A stretch of 21,461 bases of DNA from Anaerolineales bacterium. Its GTDB lineage: Bacteria > Chloroflexota > Anaerolineae > Anaerolineales > E44-bin32. The stretch is from NCBI GenBank assembly GCA_011772595.1, contig WVZH01000045.1, positions 49,669 to 71,129 on the forward strand, read 5' to 3'. Shown here one piece after another: positions 7,864 through 15,425 of this stretch. Under the pieces are notes generated by a model. The model was not told where the DNA came from. It searched no databases and saw only the letters and a list, made by a program, of their open reading frames with translations. A program made the translations under genes and the position numbers. Position 1 is the first letter of the stretch. Each line of letters begins with the position of its first letter.

Positions 7864-8529
7864 CTAAATCCCACCGCCGCGTTTTGAATTGGGTGCACCG
7901 ACAATCGTGCGTCCAGTATCTACTTGCAAGGCCGCGGCTTCTGGAGGGATAAGGACAGGGGTACCTTCTTGGGTCCCACCCATGGATGGCTCAGTGCGCG
8001 CGATGACTTCTCCTGCTTCATTGATGACCTCGATGGGAAAGACATCAAGATTACGACGTGCAGGGCCGTCGATACGCGAGCCCGTTTTCAGGAATTTCGA
8101 TCCATGGCATGGGCACTCAAATCGATCATATGTAGTAACCCATTTATACAAACAGCCCAAATGTGTGCAGACTTTATAAATCGCCCGCACACCTGATTCG
8201 AGAGGATAATCCTGTGGTTGCCGCGGGTCAGTAACAGCATCTGGTCCAATATTAACCAACCAAAAACGACCCTCAGCGAACTGTTTGGGTTCCGCATCCG
8301 CCGGCGGAATCTCGCTCAGCGGAACGGTAAAAACACCTCCAAACTCACCTTTACGGAACCGAGGCAAAGTAAACCACACAGTCGCACCACCTGCGCCTGC
8401 CATGAAAACGGCCATGGAAATACCCCACAGGTAATAAAGAAATTCCCGCCTGCTCAACGGGACGCGTGGGACGATCTCCTCAGCGAGCGCAACTTCACCT
8501 GCCGGCGCCTGGGCATCGGCATCGGTCAT
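7864..8529 (-). CDS. Rieske 2Fe-2S protein of the quinol:cytochrome c complex
   Basis: A 221-residue protein with a twin-arginine-like N-terminus (SRREFL at 26-31) leading into one membrane helix (about 31-55), as in Tat-exported Rieske proteins. Cluster box I is C121-T-H123-L-G-C126 and box II is C139-P-C141-H142-G-S. C121, H123, C139 and H142 are the cluster ligands; C126 and C141 form the usual disulfide. It takes electrons from quinol at cytochrome b and passes them to cytochrome c outside the membrane. It is the first gene of the minus-strand operon, 16 bases before cytochrome b, with AAGGAG 7 bases before its ATG. The C-terminal tail after the Rieske fold (about 180-221) is longer than minimal. 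Confidence 0.96.
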   Translation of the reverse strand: MTDADAQAPAGEVALAEEIVPRVPLSRREFLYYLWGISMAVFMAGAGGATVWFTLPRFRKGEFGGVFTVPLSEIPPADAEPKQFAEGRFWLVNIGPDAVTDPRQPQDYPLESGVRAIYKVCTHLGCLYKWVTTYDRFECPCHGSKFLKTGSRIDGPARRNLDVFPIEVINEAGEVIARTEPSMGGTQEGTPVLIPPEAAALQVDTGRTIVGAPNSKRGGGI

Positions 8530-8620
8530 AAATTCGCTCCTTCTTCAAAAACGATGATTTGGATCTGGGCCAGAAGGCGCGTGGCACGTCCTATTTGCCC
8601 GTACTCATCAACTGGTAATA

Positions 8621-8649
8621 TTAGTAACATAGGTCCTCCAATATGTCAA
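8621..8649 (-). promoter_or_regulatory. Probable promoter of the Rieske/cytochrome b operon
   Basis: On the minus strand a perfect TTGACA (8644-8649) is followed after 17 bases by TACTAA (8621-8626), a weak -10 match. Transcription would begin near 8614, giving a leader of about 85 bases before the Rieske ATG. No other comparable pair was seen in the 256-base divergent region. Confidence 0.45.
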
Positions 8650-8785
8650 TTTTAGCCTCTTCGCGGTCGCATATTCTTTGGGTATGCAACCGAAAAGCAC
8701 ATCCTGGTCATCTCCTTTACCTCGGAGATGCAACAATCCTACCTACCCAATGGACGCCCAACCATAACAGGAAGGTACAGGTATA

Positions 8786-9952
8786 ATGGTGCCCATGAAA
8801 ATTGCCAATCTTCCACCCCCCTCCCTGGTTCAAGACGCCGAAGCACTGTCAGATTTGATCGACGTTTTGAGCGTCCAACCGCACGTGGCCGTCGATACTG
8901 AATCAAACAGCATGTATGCATACAAGGAGCAGGTCTGTCTGCTTCAGTTCTCTGTACCTGAGATTGATTACTTGGTAGATCCCCTCGTACTCACTGAGAT
9001 GAGTCCCCTGGCCCCCATTTTTGCCGATCCAAAAATCGAAAAAATATTCCATGGTGCCGAATACGATGTTGTTTGCCTAAAGCGAGATTTCGGTTTCACT
9101 TTCAATAATCTCTTCGACACGCGTATTGCCAGCCGGACACTCGGCTGGAAACGCAGTGGTCTGCGTGATTTGCTCGCTTCAGAATTCGATGTTCAGATCG
9201 ACAAACGCTTTCAACGTGCCAACTGGGGAAAACGTCCTCTCCCAACCAAATTATTGGACTACGCACGCCTGGATACTCACTACCTCATTCCACTCCGCCA
9301 ACGGTTGGCCGAGGCTCTTCATGAGGCCGGTCGCTGGGAAGAAGTGAGCGAAGCGTGCGACTACCTCACCAATGCCGATGCGCATGATAACGGATTTGAT
9401 CCCGAGGGTTTCTGGCGCATCCGCAATACACGTGAGCTTAAACCAAAACAATTGGCGGTGTTGCGCCAACTCTACCTTTTTCGCAACGAACATGCCAAAC
9501 GGCTGAATCGACCCGTTTTTAAGGTCATAGGGGATAGCACACTGCGTGCAATAGCATTGGACGCCCCTACAGACCTTAAAAGCTTGAGCACCCTTCCCGG
9601 CATGACAGCAGGTCAGACTCGCCGCTACGGTGAGGGGATCCTCAAAGCCGTCGAGATCGGCCTAAAGGCACCCATTCCAAAGCGCCCTAAAAGTAACGTC
9701 ATCGACGAGAGCGTTCAACTGCGCTTCGACTCCTTGCACGAATGGCGAAAACGAGTTGCACGCGCACGCAGCGTCGAATCGGACATCGTGCTCCCCCGCG
9801 AAATCCTTCGTGAGATCGCCAGAATCGCACCTCATGATTTAGAGGCACTTAGAAAAGTGATGGCGCCGCTGGAATGGCGTTTCAAGAACTACGGCGAAGA
9901 AATCCTTCAGACGCTATGGGAAGATCCAGACCATCATCCGAGGCATTCATGA
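8786..9952 (+). CDS. rnd: Ribonuclease D
   Basis: A 388-residue 3'-5' exoribonuclease of the DEDD-y group, which trims tRNA and other RNA precursors. Exo I is D37-x-E39 in VAVDTES, Exo II contains D94 in HGAEYDV, and Exo III is Y159-x3-D163 in LLDYARLDTHYL. Two HRDC RNA-binding domains follow (about 215-295 and 310-385), as in full-length RNase D. The ATG at 8786 is used, with AGG 4 bases and GGAAGG about 11 bases upstream; the in-frame ATG at 8795 is an alternative with no better site. A TATAAT string overlaps this start but lacks a -35. Its stop overlaps the start of the next gene (ATGA), so the two nucleases are probably made together. Confidence 0.95.
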   Translation: MVPMKIANLPPPSLVQDAEALSDLIDVLSVQPHVAVDTESNSMYAYKEQVCLLQFSVPEIDYLVDPLVLTEMSPLAPIFADPKIEKIFHGAEYDVVCLKRDFGFTFNNLFDTRIASRTLGWKRSGLRDLLASEFDVQIDKRFQRANWGKRPLPTKLLDYARLDTHYLIPLRQRLAEALHEAGRWEEVSEACDYLTNADAHDNGFDPEGFWRIRNTRELKPKQLAVLRQLYLFRNEHAKRLNRPVFKVIGDSTLRAIALDAPTDLKSLSTLPGMTAGQTRRYGEGILKAVEIGLKAPIPKRPKSNVIDESVQLRFDSLHEWRKRVARARSVESDIVLPREILREIARIAPHDLEALRKVMAPLEWRFKNYGEEILQTLWEDPDHHPRHS

Positions 9953-11349
9953 TCATTGCATTCCACGGCGCAGCACAAACCGTGACGGGATCACGCCATC
10001 TCGTTAGTCTAAACGGACATAGACTGTTGCTGGACTGCGGTCTGTACCAAGGCCGGCGGAAGGAAACCTACGAACGGAACCTCAATTTCCCATTCGAGCC
10101 CACGAGCGTCGACACCGTCATCCTCTCACATGCTCACATCGACCACAGCGGTAACCTGCCCAATTTGGTCCGGCAGGGCTACGAGGGTCCTATTCACGCC
10201 ACACGCGCAAGCGCCCATCTGTCGGACATCATGTTGCGGGATTCCGGGCACATCCACGAAGCCGACGTCCAATTCGTCAATAAGAAGCGGGAACGACGCG
10301 GAGAACCCCCCGTCGAACCACTTTACACGATCGCCGACGCCGAATACGCCACAAAATTCTTAGTCCATCAAGATTACGACGACTCTTTCAATCCCATCCC
10401 GGGCGCACGCGCCACGTTTGTTGAAGCCGGCCACATCCTCGGATCGGCGGGTGTGATTCTGGACCTGGAAGAGAAAGGGCGACACGTTCGGTTGATGTTC
10501 TCGGGAGACATCGGTCGCTTCGACATGCCCATCTTGCGGAATCCTGTACTTCCCCCCCAGGATATTGATTATCTGATCATGGAATGCACCTATGGCGACC
10601 GCTCTCACGATACACCACAGAAGGCCTATGATGATTTTCAAGCCGTGGTTACGCGCACCGTCGAGCGCGGTGGAAAGGTCATCATCCCATCATTCGCCGT
10701 CGGAAGGACACAGACCCTCGTCTATTACCTGCATCGTATGATTGAGCATGGCGACATTCCCCGGGTCCCTGTGTTTGTCGACAGCCCGCTGGCGATCAAC
10801 GTTACGGATATATTCCGCGCACACCCGGAAAGTTTCGACAAGAAGACCATAGAATTCATGGAAACGGACCCACATGGGTCCGCCTTCGGTTTTGACCTGC
10901 TCAGCTATACGCGATCCGTAAATGAGAGCAAGGCCATCAACAAACTCGACGGACCTGCGGTGATCATTTCGGCGTCTGGAATGGCGGAAGTCGGTCGCAT
11001 CCTCCATCACCTGCGCAACAACATTGAAAATCCCCGCAACACGATCCTCATTACCTCTTGGATGGCGCCTCACACCCTCGGACGCAGGCTAGCCGAGGGC
11101 GAAAAGCGGGTGAAAATCTTCGGAGAGGATTATCACGTGCATGCAGAGGTCGTAACCATCAATGGCCTTTCTTCCCACGCAGGAAGGGAGCTTCTTCTCG
11201 AATATGCATTGACAGCCAAAGAAAATCTTAAGGGGGTCTTCCTCGTTCACGGCGAGGACAGAGCCGCTGCTGCGCTGATAGAGGGCATCAAAGAGAGCGG
11301 ATTTTCTAAAGTCCACTACCCTGGGATGGGCGATCGGGTGGAAATCTGA
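9949..11349 (+). CDS. Beta-CASP metallo-beta-lactamase-fold ribonuclease
   Basis: A 466-residue enzyme of the CPSF73/TTHA0252-like group of RNA nucleases. Metal-site motifs are H61-A-H63-I-D65-H66, H162 (GHILGS), D187 (FSGDIGR) and the C-terminal H434 (LVHGE). Beta-CASP features include MECTYGDR (211-218), VDSPLA (277-282), SASGMAEVGR (341-350) and SSHAGR with H410. No KH domain or RNase J-type C-terminal domain is present. An in-frame ATG at 9874 lies inside RNase D; the ATG at 9949, which shares ATGA with the RNase D stop and has GAGG 5 bases upstream, gives the typical start MIIAFHGAAQTVTGSRHL. The pairing with RNase D and the tRNA-Ser just downstream fit a role in RNA processing or decay. 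Confidence 0.95.
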   Translation: MIIAFHGAAQTVTGSRHLVSLNGHRLLLDCGLYQGRRKETYERNLNFPFEPTSVDTVILSHAHIDHSGNLPNLVRQGYEGPIHATRASAHLSDIMLRDSGHIHEADVQFVNKKRERRGEPPVEPLYTIADAEYATKFLVHQDYDDSFNPIPGARATFVEAGHILGSAGVILDLEEKGRHVRLMFSGDIGRFDMPILRNPVLPPQDIDYLIMECTYGDRSHDTPQKAYDDFQAVVTRTVERGGKVIIPSFAVGRTQTLVYYLHRMIEHGDIPRVPVFVDSPLAINVTDIFRAHPESFDKKTIEFMETDPHGSAFGFDLLSYTRSVNESKAINKLDGPAVIISASGMAEVGRILHHLRNNIENPRNTILITSWMAPHTLGRRLAEGEKRVKIFGEDYHVHAEVVTINGLSSHAGRELLLEYALTAKENLKGVFLVHGEDRAAAALIEGIKESGFSKVHYPGMGDRVEI

Positions 11350-11367
11350 CCCGGCCCGCGCTATAAT
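11339..11367 (+). promoter_or_regulatory. Promoter of tRNA-Ser
   Basis: A perfect -10 TATAAT (11362-11367) lies 17 bases after TGGAAA (11339-11344, 4 of 6 matches). The -35 sits inside the last codons of the nuclease gene. The start would be near 11374, a few bases before the tRNA. Confidence 0.65.
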
Positions 11368-11380
11368 CGCCAGTAAGCCC

Positions 11381-11469
11381 GGAGAGGTGCCGGAGTGGTT
11401 TATCGGGGCGGTCTCGAAAACCGTTGTGGTTCGTAAGGGCCACCGTGGGTTCGAATCCCACCCTCTCCG
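11381..11469 (+). tRNA. tRNA-Ser (anticodon CGA)
   Basis: A class II tRNA of 89 bases. The acceptor GGAGAGG (11381-11387) pairs with CCTCTCC (11462-11468), with discriminator G at 11469. The anticodon loop is 11413-11419 with CGA at 11415-11417, reading UCG. A long variable arm (about 11425-11443) and a T-arm with GTTCGAAT are present. CCA is not encoded. Confidence 0.97.
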
Positions 11470-11479
11470 CCTATGATAT

Positions 11480-11516
11480 GACTTCCGAAGTCCTGCGGAC
11501 TTCGGAAGTCCTTTTT
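11480..11516 (+). terminator. Intrinsic terminator of tRNA-Ser
   Basis: A perfect 14-bp stem (11480-11493 with 11497-11510) with a TGC loop is followed by C and five T (11512-11516). It begins 10 bases after the tRNA. It also lies just past the stop of the converging oligoendopeptidase gene, but there is no T-run on that strand. Confidence 0.9.
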
Positions 11517-11521
11517 CTACG

Positions 11522-13303
11522 CTAGGCAGAGATCTCGATCGTTTTTAACCGCTCCAAAGCCGCCTTCAGAACGTCGAAGCCACCCTGCCAAAAATCCGCC
11601 GAATGAATGTCGATCCCTGCATGTGTGAGGATGCGCTCTGGCGAATCAGATCCCCCAGCGGCGAGGATCTCCAAATACCCAGGCTTGAACGCCTCACCCT
11701 GCTCCAGGAAACGCTGATAAAGTGAGAGCACGAGCAACTGCCCAAACGAATATCCATATACGTAAAATGGGGCAAAGTAGAAGTGAGGGACTTCCACCCA
11801 TTCTACGCGGAAGTCGTCGCTCAAATCGAGTGAATCCCCGAACTGGTTGACCAGGTTGCTCAAGTAGAGATCCGAAAGCTCGTCTACCTGAGCGCCTTTG
11901 GAGATGTGATCATGCGCATCGCGCTCGAAGATAGCAAAATACGCCTGTCGCATGATGGTGGCGTATGCGTCGTCCATCTGTCGGAAGAGTAAATCTCTCT
12001 GAACTTCCGGATCGGGGTCCAGTGCCAGGAGGGTATCAACAAGTAACATCTCACTGAAGGTCGATGCCGTCTCAGCCAGCGGTATGGAGGCGCGCTGTGT
12101 GAGCGCCGTATGATGATTGGCCAACAAGGAGTGGATGCCATGACCCAGCTCGTGCGCCATCGTCGCCACATCATCCGGCTTCCCCTGATAGGATTGCAGG
12201 ATCCAGGGCGTCAGATCGGGTGATACCGTGGCGCAAAACGCGCCGCTGCGTTTGCCCTTACGCACTTCACCGTCGTAATGGTGCTCATCCAGGACCTGCT
12301 GCGCCAGTTTGGCTACACGGGGATCGAACTGCCGGAAACTTTCGAGAACCATCTCAACAGCATCGCCGAAGGCGTACGTCTTTTCTGTCTTCGCAACAGG
12401 TGCATAAACGTCGTAGCGTCGCAACCGATCCTCGCCTAGCCATTGGGCTTTCAATTCGAAGAATTGATGGAAGAGCGGCACATTCGCTTTACAGACGTCC
12501 AGCAAGATGTCTACGACTTCGTCGGGAACATCGTTGGATAGATTTCGAACGGCAATCGGTGAGGCATAGCCCCGCAGTTCGACACCTTCACTGTTCCAGT
12601 CTCGCGCAACATACTGATAGATCTGGCCCAGAATCGGCGTGTCCTGCTCGTAGACGCGATGTAACTCTTTGTAAGCAGCAGCCCGCAGTTCTGGGTCTGG
12701 ACTGCGGACATATACTCCGAGCTCACCGCGCGTAAGATCTTTAATCTCCCCATCGACCTCTAGTTTGAAGCTGTAGCGATTGGTGATCGATTCATAGAGC
12801 GTGACCAACGCATGCACCCCATTGACATCTTTCAGGTTGATGATTTTCTCTTCGGGCTCTGTCAGCGTGTAAGGTTTTTGTAGTCGTAGCGCTTCGAGCC
12901 AGTAGCGGTAATCGCCCGAGGCGTCCATTAACCGCTCTGCATGTTCCGTCTCTAAGCTCTTCCACCACAGCTTGAAGAACAGGGTACGATTGTCGGCTTG
13001 CGCTGATAATTGCTGCGCCTGAGCTTGGAAGGCTTGCGCCGCTTGATCCTGTGTGTCCTCAGAAAAACGCAGGGAACCGAAAGCGCTCAAACGCGAAAGC
13101 GAACGGATTATTAATTCATACGCACGCAGAACCGCGAGGAAATCATTCTCTGCCATGTCCTCAGCCAAGACCTCGCGGTAGCTGTCGAAATCTTTCAAAG
13201 ACTTCTCAAGCTCGTCGCGAGCTTCTTGAACTTCCGGTGCATCCAGATCAGGGAAAAGATCCACAAGGCTCCAGCGTTCTTGTATGTAGGGCTGATCGGC
13301 CAT
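11522..13303 (-). CDS. pepF: Oligoendopeptidase F (M3 family metallopeptidase)
   Basis: A 593-residue cytoplasmic zinc peptidase that cleaves short peptides. The zinc motif H384-E385-L-G-H388 and the third ligand E411 in ETASTFSEML are intact. The C-terminal YFAPFYVYGYSFGQL substrate-site signature is present near residue 535. The length and the N-terminal helical domain fit the PepF/M3B group, and there is no signal peptide. The ATG at 13303 has AAGGAG 6 bases upstream. It lies downstream of the YchF-like gene on the same strand, but the 149-base gap holds a large inverted repeat, so it may be transcribed on its own. Confidence 0.96.
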   Translation of the reverse strand: MADQPYIQERWSLVDLFPDLDAPEVQEARDELEKSLKDFDSYREVLAEDMAENDFLAVLRAYELIIRSLSRLSAFGSLRFSEDTQDQAAQAFQAQAQQLSAQADNRTLFFKLWWKSLETEHAERLMDASGDYRYWLEALRLQKPYTLTEPEEKIINLKDVNGVHALVTLYESITNRYSFKLEVDGEIKDLTRGELGVYVRSPDPELRAAAYKELHRVYEQDTPILGQIYQYVARDWNSEGVELRGYASPIAVRNLSNDVPDEVVDILLDVCKANVPLFHQFFELKAQWLGEDRLRRYDVYAPVAKTEKTYAFGDAVEMVLESFRQFDPRVAKLAQQVLDEHHYDGEVRKGKRSGAFCATVSPDLTPWILQSYQGKPDDVATMAHELGHGIHSLLANHHTALTQRASIPLAETASTFSEMLLVDTLLALDPDPEVQRDLLFRQMDDAYATIMRQAYFAIFERDAHDHISKGAQVDELSDLYLSNLVNQFGDSLDLSDDFRVEWVEVPHFYFAPFYVYGYSFGQLLVLSLYQRFLEQGEAFKPGYLEILAAGGSDSPERILTHAGIDIHSADFWQGGFDVLKAALERLKTIEISA

Positions 13304-13329
13304 GTAATGCTCCTTAGATAAAAGGGGTT

Positions 13330-13447
13330 AGGGATCAAGAACACAGGCGCTTAGGTACTTGGGCACTTGGGCACCTAGGCAAATAGACATTGTGTTTCCC
13401 CGGCGCCCCGCTGCTTGAGTGCCCTGGTGCCTGTGTGCCTGATCCCT
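13330..13447. repeat. Inverted repeat with arms made of degenerate 8-base units
   Basis: Left arm: from AGGGATCAAG (13330-13339) rightward, successive 8-base units read AACACAGG, CGCTTAGG, TACTTGGG, CACTTGGG and CACCTAGG (13340-13379). Right arm, read on the minus strand from 13447: AGGGATCAGG (13438-13447), then CACACAGG, CACCAGGG and CACTCAAG (down to 13414). Both arms thus start with the same decamer-like sequence and continue as a loose (C/T)AC--(G/A)GG octamer repeat in opposite directions. The element fills most of the gap between the YchF-like gene and pepF. A related CCTGATCCCT occurs at 16428-16437 after the MATE gene. It could fold into a long imperfect hairpin. The class is not recognised. 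Confidence 0.7.
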
Positions 13448-13452
13448 ATTTC

Positions 13453-14517
13453 CTAGATGTTAAAGCGTATATATATCACATCTCCATCTTGTACGACGTA
13501 GTCCTTCCCCTCCAAACGCAGCTTACCTTCTGCCCGCGCTTGCGCCAACCCACCCAATTCCAGCAACTCCTGACACCCGATCACTTCTGCACGTATGAAA
13601 CCTCGTGCCATATCCGAGTGAACCATGCCGGCAGCTTCGAGCGCAGTGCCATTGCGAGGCAGTGTCCAGGCACGCGCTTCACGTTCATTGATGGTGAAGA
13701 AAGACTGCAAACCCAGTAGGTGGTAAGAAGCCCGCACCACGCGCTCCCGAGCGGGCTCGGAGATCCCATATTCTTCGAGAAAAGTCAACGCTTCGTCTGC
13801 CTGTAATTGCGCGATTTCCATTTCCAACTTGCCATAAAAATTCAACACATGCACCCGCTCCCCTGGCGCATCCATTTCCACCCGCGGACTACTCTCATCA
13901 AGGTTGATTACAATGAGAAGCGGTTTATCCGTAAGTAATCCGTATCCGGCAAGTACCTGCTTTTGCTCAAGCCGGAGAGCGAGGTCACGTAGTGGTGCCT
14001 GCTCATCGAGATGCGCGCTCAAGCGCTCAAAGAGTGCAATTTCTCTATCGAGGATAGCCCGGTCGCGCACCCCCTTCTGACGCTCCTCAGCCAGCCGCTC
14101 AAGGCGCCGCTCGACCGTCAGCATGTCGTACAAAAGAAACTCGGATTCCATCGTCGAAATATCGCGCTTTACATCCACGCTCCCCATTGGATGCGGTGCC
14201 GTTGGATCTTCAAAGGCACGCACGACATGAATCAAGCCGTCCATTTGTACAAGCTGGTTAGCGAGCGCTCCTGACAACCCAGAGTCAACGGTGTACCCGC
14301 CGACGTCTGCATATGTCACCTTCGAATATGTCGTCTTACGAGGTTTCATCAGCGCACTGAGCGCGTCCAGGCGAGGATCGGGGACGTCGACGACCGCAGT
14401 ACGCACCTCAATCCGTCCCGTGCCACTCTTGATATCAGGTGGTAAATCCCCATCGGTAAGTGCGATGAAGATCGTCGTTTTACCGCTGAACGGAAGTCCT
14501 ATGATCCCCAGATGCAT
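13453..14517 (-). CDS. YchF/Obg-family P-loop NTPase (divergent YchF with TGS domain)
   Basis: A 354-residue cytoplasmic NTPase. The P-loop is G7-LPFS-GKT14. The G3-like motif is DVGG (71-74), where YchF normally has DIAGLV. The G4 position reads N205-L-D-E208, the N-x-x-E form that gives YchF proteins their ATP preference. A helical coiled-coil insertion spans about 120-185. The C-terminal TGS-like domain (about 270-354) keeps GFIRAEVI, EGKLRLEGKDYVVQDGDV and RFNI. YchF binds ribosomes and is linked to stress responses in other bacteria. The core and switch differ enough that a paralogue rather than the housekeeping YchF is possible. The ATG has AAGGGGG 7 bases upstream, and a hairpin precedes it in the leader. 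Confidence 0.88.
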   Translation of the reverse strand: MHLGIIGLPFSGKTTIFIALTDGDLPPDIKSGTGRIEVRTAVVDVPDPRLDALSALMKPRKTTYSKVTYADVGGYTVDSGLSGALANQLVQMDGLIHVVRAFEDPTAPHPMGSVDVKRDISTMESEFLLYDMLTVERRLERLAEERQKGVRDRAILDREIALFERLSAHLDEQAPLRDLALRLEQKQVLAGYGLLTDKPLLIVINLDESSPRVEMDAPGERVHVLNFYGKLEMEIAQLQADEALTFLEEYGISEPARERVVRASYHLLGLQSFFTINEREARAWTLPRNGTALEAAGMVHSDMARGFIRAEVIGCQELLELGGLAQARAEGKLRLEGKDYVVQDGDVIYIRFNI

Positions 14518-14542
14518 TCAACGACCCCCTTCATGATAAATA

Positions 14543-14570
14543 GAAGATCGCATGATACAAGGCGATCTTC
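14543..14570 (-). promoter_or_regulatory. Hairpin in the leader of the YchF-like gene
   Basis: A perfect 9-bp stem, GAAGATCGC (14543-14551) with GCGATCTTC (14562-14570), with a 10-base loop, ends 25 bases before the ATG at 14517. On the minus strand it is followed by TATTTATC, not a clean T-run. It could be an attenuator, an operator, or a structure affecting ribosome access. No metabolite-riboswitch features were recognised. Confidence 0.4.
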
Positions 14571-14654
14571 CCAACGGATTCAAGCAGCTTTTTATTTGTA
14601 CAAGATTTTGTTCGCCACATTGAAGGTCGAAACCACCTCCTCGAAGCGCAAATC

Positions 14655-14683
14655 TTGACCGTCTACAACCGATTGGCTATACT
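14655..14683 (+). promoter_or_regulatory. Promoter of tRNA-Leu
   Basis: TTGACC (14655-14660), a 17-base spacer and TATACT (14678-14683) form a near-consensus sigma70 promoter. The start would lie near 14690, just before the tRNA at 14692. Confidence 0.8.
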
Positions 14684-14691
14684 AATCTTGC

Positions 14692-14773
14692 GCCGAAGTG
14701 GCGGAACTGGCAGACGCGCGCGACTCAAAATCGCGTTCCTTCGGGAGTGTGGGTTCGACTCCCACCTTCGGCA
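14692..14773 (+). tRNA. tRNA-Leu (anticodon CAA)
   Basis: A class II tRNA of 82 bases. The acceptor GCCGAAG (14692-14698) pairs with CTTCGGC (14766-14772), with discriminator A at 14773. The anticodon stem 14719-14723/14731-14735 closes the loop 14724-14730, with CAA at 14726-14728 reading UUG. It has a variable arm and the T-arm GGGTTCGACTCCC. CCA is not encoded. Confidence 0.97.
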
Positions 14774-14792
14774 TCAGCGATTATAGCACAGG

Positions 14793-14830
14793 CGATCCCC
14801 GCCTCTTTCTTTACGGCGGGGGTCGTGCGT
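14793..14830 (+). terminator. Probable terminator after tRNA-Leu
   Basis: An 11-bp stem (14793-14803 with 14815-14825, one G-T pair) with an 11-base pyrimidine-rich loop lies 20 bases past the tRNA. The following TGCGTTT is only moderately T-rich, so termination may be partial. The 230 bases from here to the next gene show nothing recognisable. Confidence 0.5.
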
Positions 14831-15020
14831 TTCCAACCGAGGATAAAAATCATGCAATAATGAGGTCCGCAAAGCCGTTCGCAACCAGAGTTCTGGGTCT
14901 AGTAGATGTAAGCCTTTGTCCCAATACACTGGGAGTAGGCGTTGGAGCATCTGTAGAAGACAAACCGAACTCACCTGCGGAAGGCTGCTGGAGCACTCGT
15001 GAGGTTCTCAAGTGGACCTG

Positions 15021-15049
15021 TTGCAGTGAGCTACGCTCTGTGGCACAAT
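15021..15049 (+). promoter_or_regulatory. Weak promoter candidate for the membrane-protein pair
   Basis: TTGCAG (15021-15026), a 17-base spacer and CACAAT (15044-15049) lie just before the ATG at 15063. Transcription would start only a few bases before the codon, which fits the lack of a ribosome site there. The matches are modest. Confidence 0.3.
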
Positions 15050-15062
15050 CCACGACACCCAG

Positions 15063-15425
15063 ATGAAAAACACAGCGCTCGTTCGTATCCTAACGGGGTT
15101 GATCCTCGGCTTGATCATCGGTTTGCTTTACGGATGGGTCCTCAGGCCCGTGGAGTACATCAACACCACACCCAGCTCTTTGCGAGCTGACTATCGGACG
15201 GATTACATTTTGATGGTCGCAGAGGCTTACACGGGTGACCAGGATCTCGATCTGGCGCTCGTGCGCCTCGCAGCTTTGGGCCCCCAACCACCCCTCAACA
15301 TCGTGCTCGAGGCCATCGACTACGGGATCGAGAACGAATTCAGTCGTTCAGATTTGGATACCCTCAACCGGCTCGCGACTCAACTTCGTACGCTCTTGCC
15401 CTCGCCGGAGATCGGAGGGCCATGA
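15063..15425 (+). CDS. Short membrane-anchored protein, first of a paralogous pair
   Basis: A 120-residue protein with one N-terminal TM helix (about 8-27) and a helical outer domain. Just after the membrane comes RPVEYINTTPSSLRADYRTD (28-47), then AEAY (53-56) and DL--AL-RLAALG (61-73). The same layout is repeated in the next gene, so the two arose by duplication. The helical part looks TPR-like, with small residues at regular spacing (inference). Few positive residues precede the helix and RP follows it, so the orientation is uncertain; by comparison with the partner's stalk, outside is likely. No convincing ribosome site precedes the ATG. Its stop TGA overlaps the next start (ATGA at 15422-15425). 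No function is recognised. Confidence 0.8.
   Translation: MKNTALVRILTGLILGLIIGLLYGWVLRPVEYINTTPSSLRADYRTDYILMVAEAYTGDQDLDLALVRLAALGPQPPLNIVLEAIDYGIENEFSRSDLDTLNRLATQLRTLLPSPEIGGP

Noticed and set aside
8709..8730. 7-bp hairpin CATCTCC/GGAGATG in the divergent region between the Rieske and RNase D genes.
   Set aside because: It is short, has an 8-base loop, no T-run on either strand and no recognised operator class; it could be chance.
8782..8787. Perfect TATAAT just before RNase D.
   Set aside because: It overlaps the start codon at 8786 and there is no acceptable -35 at 16-18 bases. It could only serve the alternative ATG at 8795 as a leaderless start.
13051..13317. Plus-strand open frames opposite pepF, including 12220-12735.
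   Set aside because: They are antisense shadows of a gene with intact catalytic motifs.
14698..15066. Plus-strand open frame of 122 codons running through tRNA-Leu.
   Set aside because: Its first third is the tRNA and its terminator; the rest shows no domain and no ribosome site.
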